From Pseudomonadota bacterium (GTDB lineage Bacteria; Pseudomonadota; Gammaproteobacteria; Pseudomonadales; Moraxellaceae): a stretch of DNA of 39,872 nt. Both the position numbers and the translations under genes were made by a program. The stretch's first letter is position 1. Each line of letters begins with the position of its first letter. A model generated the notes under the pieces. It ran no database searches. It was not told the DNA's origin and saw only the letters and a program-made list of their open reading frames with translations. Shown here piece after piece: positions 1-7,188 of the stretch. The stretch spans positions 1 to 39,872 of the forward strand of contig JAKBFV010000017.1 of the NCBI GenBank assembly GCA_021833365.1. The letters are read 5' to 3'.

Positions 1-642
1 GGTTTCGCTGAAAGGCGGTATGCCGCCATACTTGACGACATTTTGCTCACCGGCATTGTAAGCGGCGAGTGCCAGTTCAAGATTTTTGAAGCGCTGTATC
101 AGATCGTGCAGATAGTGTGTGCCGCCGCGGATGTTCTGGGCTGGATCAAAAGCGTCGACGACGTGGTAGCGGCGCGCTGTGGCGGGCATGAGCTGCATCA
201 GGCCACGCGCACCGGGTGCCGAGATGGCGTAGGGATTGAAACCCGACTCGGTATGGATGACGGCGAGAACGAGGCCTTTATCGATGCCGGTCGCCGCCGC
301 TTGCGCGGCGATCAGGTGATCATAAGCGTGGACGTTGCGGCCATAGGCAGACGACACGGCAGCTTCACCATGTCCCCAGTTGTGGTAGCGATGCATATTG
401 CTATCAGGGTACCAGGCGACCTTGCTGAGGACGGTGTAGCGCCGGAAGGCCACACCCTGCGGGTGACCATCGGGATTGACCAGGTTAGTCAGCAGGACAT
501 TGCCCTGCGCGTCCTTGAAAGTATAGATGTGTCCCGCCCAGCTCGACAGTGAGCAGGCGAGCAGGCAGGCGCCCCACAGAGCGGACAAAGGCTGGCGCTG
601 GCCACGGGGGGGGCGTATGGGGTCGATAGGAGTTGCGCTCAT
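1..642 (-). CDS. Lytic transglycosylase (SLT domain), 3' end cut by window edge
   Basis: A periplasmic murein lytic transglycosylase that would cleave the MurNAc-GlcNAc bond; 214 codons are visible and the C-terminus lies beyond base 1. The start is the ATG at 642-640. It is followed by a basic, proline-rich stretch and a hydrophobic segment near residues 20-37 (LSALWGACLLACSLSSWAG) that looks like a signal peptide or lipoprotein-like leader. Next come a short region reading HIYTFKDAQGNVLLTN, as in DUF4124-like N-termini, and an SLT domain. The catalytic glutamate lies in the motif HTESGFNPYA, followed by GARGLMQLMPATA and the late LALAAYNAGE motif, all typical of the family. It diverges from the chemosensory cassette. 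It could be a general wall-remodelling enzyme; no specific partner is evident. Confidence 0.9.
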   Translation of the reverse strand, partial: MSATPIDPIRPPRGQRQPLSALWGACLLACSLSSWAGHIYTFKDAQGNVLLTNLVNPDGHPQGVAFRRYTVLSKVAWYPDSNMHRYHNWGHGEAAVSSAYGRNVHAYDHLIAAQAAATGIDKGLVLAVIHTESGFNPYAISAPGARGLMQLMPATARRYHVVDAFDPAQNIRGGTHYLHDLIQRFKNLELALAAYNAGEQNVVKYGGIPPFSET

Positions 643-822
643 CTGACAAGATTAGGCGAGTCGCTGAACGAAGGCAAGATGCAGAATATTGTCCAGCGAC
701 ATTGTCCGCAGCACTGGCATATGGTGGATTCTCTCCTATGCTCAATGACGAGAAGGCAAGCACCGGGCACAGCGCCCCGTGCTGCGGCTGCTACCATCGA
801 TCAGCTATGAGTCATTCAGACT
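643..822. other. Divergent intergenic region between the transglycosylase and the chemosensory cassette
   Basis: These 180 bases must hold the promoters of two divergent genes, but I see no convincing -35/-10 pair, sigma-28 or sigma-54 site. The one clear structure is a hairpin at 760-782: arms gcaccgggc and gccccgtgc pair over nine positions with one mismatch around a five-base loop. It lies about 40 bases before the kinase start and has no following T-run, so it is not an obvious terminator. Confidence 0.4.
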
Positions 823-3075
823 ATGAGCCAGTCACAAGCTACCCACGTCGCAACGGATCATGTGCAGAGGCCGACATCAGGCAATCCCATGGGCAAGATC
901 ATCGCTCTGGTCGGTGTCGCTATCATCGTATTTCTGGCATTCACCAGTTTCAGTGTGCAAAAAGCGGTACAAAGCAATTCCAAGCTCGCCGATATCCGTG
1001 ATCTCTATTTTCCAGTCCTCGAGCGCGTCGATGCCAATATCGTGCGCCTCGACAAGATGGAAGACCGCTTTATGCAGGGGGTCATGACCGGCGAGCGTGA
1101 TACCGTCGAACAGTCGCAACAGTACTATGTCAAGGGTGATCAGGTTTTTGCCGAGATGGCGGCGCTGTATCCGGCACGACGCAACGAGATCATCAGCTTG
1201 CGCAGCGAATTCAAGGCGTATCGCGATCTCGCCTATAAAACGTCACTCGGCATGATCGCGCATACTGGCAATTTCAGCGACATTGGGCGGATGAATGGTG
1301 AGCTCAACGATCTGAAGAAAAAGCTCACGGATTTCCGTAAATCGAGTTACGACAATTTTGTTTCCAGTTTGAAGCAGACGCAGGCGGCGACCAAGCTCAA
1401 TCTCTATATGGGGATGGCCATGGGCGTCATGAACTTGCTGTTCATGGGCGTCCTGGTGTTCTTCATCCGTAACAATCTACGTATGACGGCGGTGATCGCC
1501 GAGCAGAACGCCACCCTCGAGCTGAAAGTCGAGGAACGCACCGCCGAGCTCAGTCAGAAGACCAATGACATCAACGCCATGCTCAACAATATGAGCCTCG
1601 GCGTCTGCACCATCATTCAGGGCAATGTCCTGCATCCCGAGTACTCCGCTTATATGCACAGCATCTTCGGTGCTGCCGATCTCGCTGGACGCGACATCAT
1701 GGAAAGCCTTTTCGCGAATTCCAACGTCGGTGATGACCGCCGTGATCAGGTCGTCGTCGCCCTGTCCGCCATCATCGGCGAAGACCTGATGATGTTCGAT
1801 TTCAACTCCCATCTCCTGGTGCCGGAGATGGTCGTGCGCGAGGCTGACGGCGAGAACAAGATCCTGCAGCTGCACTGGAGTCCGATCAAGAATGATCATG
1901 ATACCGTCGACAAGGTCCTGCTGATCGCCCAAGATGTGACCCATCTGCGTGCCCTCGAACTGGAAGCGGCGAGTCAGCGCGAAGAGCTCGACATCATCTC
2001 CCAGATCATCAAGATATCGATCGGTAAATTCAATGAGTTTATCGAGTCGGCACAAAAGTTTCTCAGCGAAAACGAGCGTCTGATCAAGGCACAGACGCAG
2101 ATCGACAGCGAGGTCATCGCCGCTCTGTTCCGCAATATGCATACGATCAAGGGCAATGCCCGAACCTTTGAGTTCAAGCTCATCACCGACGCCGCGCACC
2201 GCGCTGAGCAGTCCTATGATCGCTTGCGCAAAGGCGAAGTGAGCGACTGGGATCAAGCCGGTCTGCTCGCTGAGTTGGCCGATGTGACGCAGGCGGTGGG
2301 TCACTATCGTTCGGTGAACGAGGACAAGCTGGGGCGCAAGGGGCGTGCTTCGGACATGCTGACGGCGCGTGGTGCTTTCGTTTCCATCGAGGACATCGTG
2401 GCGCTCAAGACCGCCTTGCAATCTTTGCAGCCGGGCAGTGATACAGCAGCCTTGGCCGCCGTGCAGGCGCAGGTGGCGCAGTTTGGCCTGGTGCCCCTGC
2501 AGCGACTGGCGTCGGGCGCTGTCGACTCCATCTCTTCTCTGGCCAAAGAACTGGGTAAGCCGACGCCGAGTTTTGAGATCGTCCATGGCGAGCTCGCTTT
2601 CAACAACGCGACGGCACAGGCCTTGAAGAGCTCTTTTATGCATATCGTGCGCAACTCTCTCGATCATGGCATCGAATCGCCCGACGAGCGCCGCGCCGCC
2701 GGCAAGAAGGCAGAAGGTCATCTGTATTTTGAAGCGCAGCAAAAGGATGGCAGCGTGCAGCTGCGTATCCGCGATGATGGACGTGGTCTGGCTTTGCATA
2801 AATTGCACGCGCGCGGTGTCGAGGCTGGCGTGTTCGCGCAGGGCGTGCAGCCGGATCTGGCTGAAGTCGCAGAGTTGATCTTCCGTTCCGGCCTGTCGAC
2901 GGCCGAGCAGGTCAGCCAGGTCTCTGGACGTGGCGTCGGCATGGATGCGGTGCGGACTTTCTTGAAAGAGCAGGGTGGCGATATTCATATCGAATTGCAG
3001 TCTCCCAAAGGGCTCGATTACTGCGCTTTCTCCTTTTTGATTCAGTTGCCAAGTTCAGCGCTCCGTATGTCCTGA
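823..3075 (+). CDS. Membrane-anchored CheA-like histidine kinase without CheW-like domain
   Basis: This 750-residue sensor kinase heads a five-gene chemosensory cassette. Membrane segment 1 spans about residues 25-43 and segment 2 about 192-214, flanking a mostly helical periplasmic region of roughly 145 residues. A coiled-coil stretch follows, with a PAS-like region around 255-375 ending in DVTHLRALE. Residues about 410-490 form an HPt domain with phospho-acceptor His440 in [13 protein letters not shown]. Residues about 570-745 resemble the CheA ATPase region: N-box [12 protein letters not shown] at 607-618, G1 DDGRGL at 651-656 and G2 GRGVGMDA at 702-709. The protein ends straight after the ATPase fold, so the CheA P2 and CheW-like P5 domains are absent. 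No good ribosome site precedes 823; ATG 889 (MGKII) is a possible alternative start. Signal and output are unknown; the CheY encoded at 5408 is the likely phosphate acceptor. Confidence 0.85.
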   Translation: MSQSQATHVATDHVQRPTSGNPMGKIIALVGVAIIVFLAFTSFSVQKAVQSNSKLADIRDLYFPVLERVDANIVRLDKMEDRFMQGVMTGERDTVEQSQQYYVKGDQVFAEMAALYPARRNEIISLRSEFKAYRDLAYKTSLGMIAHTGNFSDIGRMNGELNDLKKKLTDFRKSSYDNFVSSLKQTQAATKLNLYMGMAMGVMNLLFMGVLVFFIRNNLRMTAVIAEQNATLELKVEERTAELSQKTNDINAMLNNMSLGVCTIIQGNVLHPEYSAYMHSIFGAADLAGRDIMESLFANSNVGDDRRDQVVVALSAIIGEDLMMFDFNSHLLVPEMVVREADGENKILQLHWSPIKNDHDTVDKVLLIAQDVTHLRALELEAASQREELDIISQIIKISIGKFNEFIESAQKFLSENERLIKAQTQIDSEVIAALFRNMHTIKGNARTFEFKLITDAAHRAEQSYDRLRKGEVSDWDQAGLLAELADVTQAVGHYRSVNEDKLGRKGRASDMLTARGAFVSIEDIVALKTALQSLQPGSDTAALAAVQAQVAQFGLVPLQRLASGAVDSISSLAKELGKPTPSFEIVHGELAFNNATAQALKSSFMHIVRNSLDHGIESPDERRAAGKKAEGHLYFEAQQKDGSVQLRIRDDGRGLALHKLHARGVEAGVFAQGVQPDLAEVAELIFRSGLSTAEQVSQVSGRGVGMDAVRTFLKEQGGDIHIELQSPKGLDYCAFSFLIQLPSSALRMS

Positions 3076-3097
3076 GACGCTGCGAGGAGACCCATCC

Positions 3098-3862
3098 ATG
3101 ATGCTAGGGTTGCTGGGGTTTGTTGTCGGCGCGCTTTTGGCCGGCCTGCTCGTCGGATTCACTTGCGCGTCAGGTTATCGGCGGCGCTTGCATCTCTCCG
3201 AGCTCGCCTATGCTGCGCAAAGGGCACAGCTCGATGAGCAAGCCAAGACCAGGATCGATGAACTGCGGCGTCTTCAGGATGAAGCCGGGCAGGCGCGTCG
3301 GCGTTACGATGAACTCGAGGCGCAGCGTGCTGCTTTGGAGATGAGTTGCCGCGAGCAGGCGGCAACGATCGAGCGTGAGCGCCAGGATCTGCGGCAGCAA
3401 ATGTCGGTGGCGCAGGAGCAGGTCAGCATGTTCAAGCTGGATCTGCGCGATCAGGCGACCCCCCTGCTACGCGAGTCGGGGCAGTTGCGCAAGATGGCGC
3501 ATACCTTTGAGCGTTGGCATGAAGATATGATCTCGTTGATGGATCAAAATCGAAATATGCACGCCAAGAATCAGGAGTTTGGTTCTATCGTCAAAAACGT
3601 CATCATCCTGGCACTCAACGCTTCGATCGAGGCGGCGCGCGCCGGCGAGGCGGGTCGAGGGTTTGCCGTCGTCGCTGACGAGGTGCGCAAGCTCGCTGAT
3701 CAGTCTGAAGAGCTGTCGAAAGACTACAGTCGCAGTCTGCACATGAATGATCTGACGACCACCTCGACGTTTCAGGACATTCAGGCGGGGGGCAAGATGA
3801 TGATGGCGGCCCTGAGTACACTCGATGCGCTGGTGCAGCAACTGCATCAGCGGCTGGATTAG
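3098..3862 (+). CDS. Miniature methyl-accepting chemotaxis-like protein
   Basis: 254 residues. A single N-terminal membrane segment (about 3-25) is followed by a long glutamine/arginine/glutamate-rich coiled coil (about 38-115). Then comes the highly conserved chemoreceptor hairpin tip, about 165-205, containing [19 protein letters not shown] and [11 protein letters not shown]. There is no periplasmic sensor domain and no HAMP domain, and the descending helix is short (about 50 residues), so the protein is far smaller than the usual 500-plus-residue receptor. The tip is the part that contacts CheA and CheW in known arrays. Here it may couple to the membrane kinase encoded 22 bases upstream, which itself has transmembrane segments. 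Methylation helices of normal length are not present. A GAGGAG ribosome site precedes two adjacent ATG codons. Confidence 0.85.
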   Translation: MMLGLLGFVVGALLAGLLVGFTCASGYRRRLHLSELAYAAQRAQLDEQAKTRIDELRRLQDEAGQARRRYDELEAQRAALEMSCREQAATIERERQDLRQQMSVAQEQVSMFKLDLRDQATPLLRESGQLRKMAHTFERWHEDMISLMDQNRNMHAKNQEFGSIVKNVIILALNASIEAARAGEAGRGFAVVADEVRKLADQSEELSKDYSRSLHMNDLTTTSTFQDIQAGGKMMMAALSTLDALVQQLHQRLD

Positions 3863-3865
3863 GCC

Positions 3866-4411
3866 ATGATCAGTCTCTCGGCACAAAATAGTCTCGAGAC
3901 GATCTTTTTGCGGGCGGCGCGCACGACCTTGCCTTTGCACGCCGACGATGCCATCAGCATCATGCCGCTGGTGGCGAGCAAGGCCATCGATTTTCCCGAG
4001 CGCCAGGTCCTGCTGCTCACCATTTCCTCTTTCACTTTCCGGTTTTTACTGATTTTTCATATCGACGATGATGCGCCGACACGCAACTATTTTCAGCAAG
4101 ATAGGGCGGATCGCTCCTTTGTCGACGCCTTCGCTGAGACCGCCAACCTTTTTTGTGGTGCGATGAACCGTGAGTTGCTCAAGACTTTTCTGCACCTTGG
4201 CATGTCGACGCCCTATGTCCTGGGGCGCGCGAGCATGGGCTTCATCGATGCCTTGAAGCCGGGTTTTCTAGCGAGTTATCGCATCGATATTCGTGATGAT
4301 GTCCATCTGCACGCCACTTTGTGTCTTTGTGAGAACGAGAATATTGAGACGATACACGTCGATACGGACGCCGAGGCCGGCAGTGATACCGGCGAACTCG
4401 AGCTATTCTGA
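3866..4411 (+). CDS. CheX/CheC-like ExxN phosphatase-type protein
   Basis: 181 residues, starting three bases after the stop of the mini-receptor gene. Residues 85-100 read AFAETANLFCGAMN and contain Glu91 and Asn94 in the spacing ExxNxxxG. That is the catalytic signature of CheC/CheX/FliY phosphatases, which dephosphorylate CheY-P. The overall length and single copy of the motif fit a CheX-like fold better than two-site CheC. The protein ends in SDTGELELF, almost the same tail as the next gene product. No membrane segment is seen. The likely role is dephosphorylating the cassette's CheY or binding phosphorylated receiver domains. Family assignment rests on this motif and the context; I have not recognised a close named homologue. 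Confidence 0.6.
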   Translation: MISLSAQNSLETIFLRAARTTLPLHADDAISIMPLVASKAIDFPERQVLLLTISSFTFRFLLIFHIDDDAPTRNYFQQDRADRSFVDAFAETANLFCGAMNRELLKTFLHLGMSTPYVLGRASMGFIDALKPGFLASYRIDIRDDVHLHATLCLCENENIETIHVDTDAEAGSDTGELELF

Positions 4412-4438
4412 CTGGGACGACTACCGCGAGGGATGATG

Positions 4439-5389
4439 ATGAGTGAACACGTCTTGTTGAGCAAGGTTCTGGTGCTCGATGAAAGCAATAACTACGATGC
4501 CTTGATCAAGACCTTCTGTGAAGAACGCGGTCTTCTGCCCTTGCGCGTCAATCGCCAGGCGCTCTCCGGTATTCTCAATTCCAATATCGATCTCGGTGCG
4601 GTCCTCCTCGATGAAGATTATGGCGCGGGCGATGAAGATGCACGCGCCGTCGCTGCCATCATCCATCAGGCGCGACGTGAGCTGCCGATATTTTTGAGTA
4701 GCCGCACACGCAAGCCGATGCAAGACATCGCTGAGCCCTTGCAATCTTATCTATGCGGTGTGTTCAGCTGGGATGACGCGACGCATCTGCATGCCTTGGT
4801 CGACGAGTATATTTTCAGCCTGGTCTACCCTAATGCCCTGGTGCGCGGCATCTCCGAATTCAGCGAGGAGGTTCTCGTCGCCCAGTTCGCGCCTTTGCAG
4901 GTGCAGGGTGATACTCCTTACATCGTGCGTGATCGCCTGATCTACGGTGAGGTCTTCAGCTTGATGGAGATCGAAAGCCCGTGGTGCCGCGGTTATATGA
5001 TGCTGCAGATCGAAGAAGGTCCGATTCGTGACATCCTGCGCCGCCACAGCGTCACCTCCGATCATGATTTCCGCGAGGTCAACAGCTTCCTCGGCGAGGT
5101 CACCAATATGATCTGGGGGGCCTTCAAGAACCGTTTCATCGGTGAACCGGCGGAGAGCAGCACGCGCATCAAGATACCGTTGATCATCAATCACAAGCAC
5201 AAATATATTTCCTTCGGGACGGAGAATCCGCAGCTATGCTTTCGCTACACCCTGCGTGATGACAGCAGTGACGAGACTTTTGTGCTTTATCAGCGCTTTA
5301 TTTTCAACCTCAGCTGGTCGCCTGAGGATTTCAAGGAAGTGCATGAGTTCAATGAGCTGGTGAGTTCAGGTGAACTCGAATTCTTTTGA
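4439..5389 (+). CDS. Degenerate receiver domain fused to a CheX-like domain
   Basis: 316 residues from the third of three tandem ATGs (4433, 4436, 4439), chosen because GAGG at 4428-4431 is best spaced to it. Residues about 8-125 resemble a receiver domain: acidic pair Asp14-Glu15, a candidate phospho-acceptor Asp58 in VLLDEDYG, and PIFLSS for the beta-4 strand. The invariant beta-5 lysine is not seen where expected (GVFSWDD), so phosphorylation may be impaired. Residues about 150-300 form a CheX-like domain with GEVTNMIWG, giving catalytic-type Glu220 and Asn223. It ends in SSGELEFF, matching the tail of the upstream protein. It could be a phosphatase regulated by its own pseudo-receiver, acting on the CheY encoded next. 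Confidence 0.65.
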   Translation: MSEHVLLSKVLVLDESNNYDALIKTFCEERGLLPLRVNRQALSGILNSNIDLGAVLLDEDYGAGDEDARAVAAIIHQARRELPIFLSSRTRKPMQDIAEPLQSYLCGVFSWDDATHLHALVDEYIFSLVYPNALVRGISEFSEEVLVAQFAPLQVQGDTPYIVRDRLIYGEVFSLMEIESPWCRGYMMLQIEEGPIRDILRRHSVTSDHDFREVNSFLGEVTNMIWGAFKNRFIGEPAESSTRIKIPLIINHKHKYISFGTENPQLCFRYTLRDDSSDETFVLYQRFIFNLSWSPEDFKEVHEFNELVSSGELEFF

Positions 5390-5407
5390 GTGAAGGGGAG
5401 ATGTGGT

Positions 5408-5773
5408 ATGGCGAAGATCTTGGTCGTGGATGACTCGAGTACGGTCAGGGATGAGGTGGCGGGTTTCTTGCGCAAGGCGGGTCTGGATGTCGCGACCGCC
5501 ATCGACGGCAAGGATGGATTGGCCAAGCTCAAGGCTGATCCGGGCATCAAGCTCGTGGTCAGCGACGTCAATATGCCGAATATGGATGGTCTGACCATGG
5601 TCGAGAAGATTCGTGGTGAGCTCGGCAATGCTTCGGTCAACATCATCATGCTGACGACAGAGAGCAGCCCGAGCATGAAAGAGCGCGGCAAGGCGGCGGG
5701 GATCAAAGGCTGGATCGTCAAACCCTTCAAGGGCGAGGCCGTGCTCGACGCCTTCAAAAAAATGGCGGGGTGA
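5408..5773 (+). CDS. CheY-like single-domain response regulator
   Basis: 121 residues forming one receiver domain. The start is ATG 5408 with ribosome site AAGGGGAG at 5392-5399; an upstream in-frame GTG at 5390 would add six unlikely residues. All catalytic residues are present: acidic pair Asp8-Asp9 (VVDDSSTVR), phospho-acceptor Asp53 (SDVNMPNMDG), Thr83-Thr84 (MLTTESS) and Lys105 (IVKPF). The sequence style is that of chemotaxis CheY proteins rather than DNA-binding regulators, and there is no output domain. It is the last gene of the cassette and the probable phospho-acceptor of the membrane kinase. Its target could be the flagellar switch, type IV pili or another motor; the sequence does not say which. 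Confidence 0.92.
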   Translation: MAKILVVDDSSTVRDEVAGFLRKAGLDVATAIDGKDGLAKLKADPGIKLVVSDVNMPNMDGLTMVEKIRGELGNASVNIIMLTTESSPSMKERGKAAGIKGWIVKPFKGEAVLDAFKKMAG

Positions 5774-5990
5774 AGGAAGGTAGGAGTGACGGTGCCGGGC
5801 TTCTCCTCCTGGCGCCTGCGTGCCGTCCTCACCTTCTCCGCGGCGGGGCCCCTGGCGCTCGACCTTTTTGACGCACGCAGGCGTTATGGCCTGCGCGTTT
5901 TCATGAAAGGCCTTTTTCATAAACTATATGGACGACCGTCATGTAAACTGAGACACTGGATCGCTGGTGTGTGATCAGTGTGAGGACAGC
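5774..5990 (+). promoter_or_regulatory. Intergenic region with competing hairpins after the cheY-like gene
   Basis: No open gene is seen in these 217 bases. Arm A (5813-5827) and arm B (5870-5883) share an 11-bp perfect complement plus a further GTC after a one-base bulge. Part of B (5876-5882, CGCAGGC) also pairs perfectly with C (5889-5895), and this second hairpin is followed by TTTT. A palindrome AAAGGCCTTT lies within 5903-5920. The A:B and B:C stems exclude each other, as in an attenuator. A promoter for the downstream acyl-CoA dehydrogenase must also lie here or upstream, but I cannot place it. Confidence 0.4.
5876..5901 (+). terminator. Probable intrinsic terminator of the chemosensory cassette
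   Basis: A perfect 7-bp GC-rich stem (5876-5882 with 5889-5895) around the six-base loop GTTATG is followed within two bases by TTTT at 5898-5901. The T-run is short, so termination may be partial or conditional on the alternative upstream pairing. Confidence 0.5.
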
Positions 5991-7127
5991 ATGATGGATG
6001 AACAGAGCAGTGAAGAGCATCTTCTGCGCGAGTCGGTGCGCCGGTTCGTGCAGAAGGAGATCCTGCCTCATGTCGAGGCCTGGGAGGAAGCCGGTGGGTT
6101 TCCGCGCGAACTCTATCAGCGTGCCGGTGCGGCCGGATTTTTGGGGCTTGGCTTTGCCGTCGAGGATGGTGGTAGCGGCGATGATCCGCTGACCATCCTT
6201 GCTTTCACCGAGGAGATCATGCGCTGTGGCAGCGCCGGGGTGGTGGCGTCGCTCGGCTCCTTGGGGATCGCTTTGCCACCTCTGGCGCGCTGGGGGCACC
6301 CAGCGCTCAAACAGCGCATCATGCCGGCCGTGTTGAGCGGTGAGAAAATCATGGCGCTGGCGGTGACCGAGCCGGGTGGAGGCTCCGACGTCGCGCATCT
6401 GCAGACGCGCGCACAACGTGTCGGTGATGAATACGTCGTCACCGGCAACAAGACCTTCATCACCAGTGGCTGTCGCGCTGACTATTACACGGTGGCCGTG
6501 CGTACGGGCGAGGCCGGGGCGGCGGGCATCAGTCTGTTGCTCATCGAGGCCGATCGCCCTGGCTTTTCACGCAGTGCACCTTTGCGCAAGATGGGGTGGT
6601 GGGCCAGCGATACGGCGGAGTTGGCCTTCGATGCGGTGCGTGTGCCGGTCGACCAGCTCATCGGTCCGGAGAACGCCGGATTTTATGCGCTGATGAGCAA
6701 TTTCCAGATGGAGCGCCTCAATCTGGCGGTGATGGCGGCGACGACCGCTGACATGGCGCTCCAGGCCAGCCTCGAATATGCCCAGCAGCGGCAGGCTTTT
6801 GGTCGCAAGATCGCCGCCTTTCAGGTGCTCAAACACCGCTTGGCCGAGATGGCGACGGAGGTCGCCGTCTGCCGTCACTTTAATCGCCAGGTGGCGTCTT
6901 CTCTGGCGCGTGGCGAGGATCAGGTGATGGCGGTGTCGATGGCGAAAAATTTCGCCACCAGCGTCTGTGATCGCGTCACCCATGCCGCTGTGCAGATCTT
7001 CGGTGGCGCCGGCTATATGCGCGGCAGCCTGGTCGAACGCCTCTATCGCGATAGCCGCATTCTTTCCATCGGTGGTGGCACCCATGAGATCATGAACGAG
7101 GTGATTGCCCGGCAGATGGGACTTTGA
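5991..7127 (+). CDS. Acyl-CoA dehydrogenase, long-chain/isovaleryl-like active site
   Basis: A 378-residue FAD-dependent acyl-CoA dehydrogenase introducing an alpha-beta double bond into an acyl-CoA. The start is ATG 5991, six bases after GAGGA. Family motifs are clear: TEPGGGSDVAHLQTRA for flavin and substrate binding, the ITSG strand, QRQAFGRKIAAFQ, and QIFGGAGYMRG. At the position where short- and medium-chain enzymes have the catalytic glutamate (YEGTxE), this protein reads GGGTHEIM. A glutamate is instead present in FQMERLNLA, the site used by isovaleryl-CoA and long-chain acyl-CoA dehydrogenases. A branched or long acyl substrate is therefore more likely than a short straight one. It stands alone, with no beta-oxidation neighbours. 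Confidence 0.92.
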   Translation: MMDEQSSEEHLLRESVRRFVQKEILPHVEAWEEAGGFPRELYQRAGAAGFLGLGFAVEDGGSGDDPLTILAFTEEIMRCGSAGVVASLGSLGIALPPLARWGHPALKQRIMPAVLSGEKIMALAVTEPGGGSDVAHLQTRAQRVGDEYVVTGNKTFITSGCRADYYTVAVRTGEAGAAGISLLLIEADRPGFSRSAPLRKMGWWASDTAELAFDAVRVPVDQLIGPENAGFYALMSNFQMERLNLAVMAATTADMALQASLEYAQQRQAFGRKIAAFQVLKHRLAEMATEVAVCRHFNRQVASSLARGEDQVMAVSMAKNFATSVCDRVTHAAVQIFGGAGYMRGSLVERLYRDSRILSIGGGTHEIMNEVIARQMGL

Positions 7128-7188
7128 CGGCGGAAGTGCGAAAAAAGGCTATGCTATCGGGGATGGCAGGTAAGGGCGAAGGGCGGGC

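Noticed and set aside
760-782. Hairpin as a terminator before the kinase gene
   Set aside because: No T-run follows on either strand, and it lies between two divergent genes where no terminator is expected.
1477-2988. Long open frame on the minus strand opposite the membrane kinase
   Set aside because: It has no recognisable domain, and the + strand frame has clear HPt and ATPase motifs. GC-rich codon use commonly leaves the opposite strand open.
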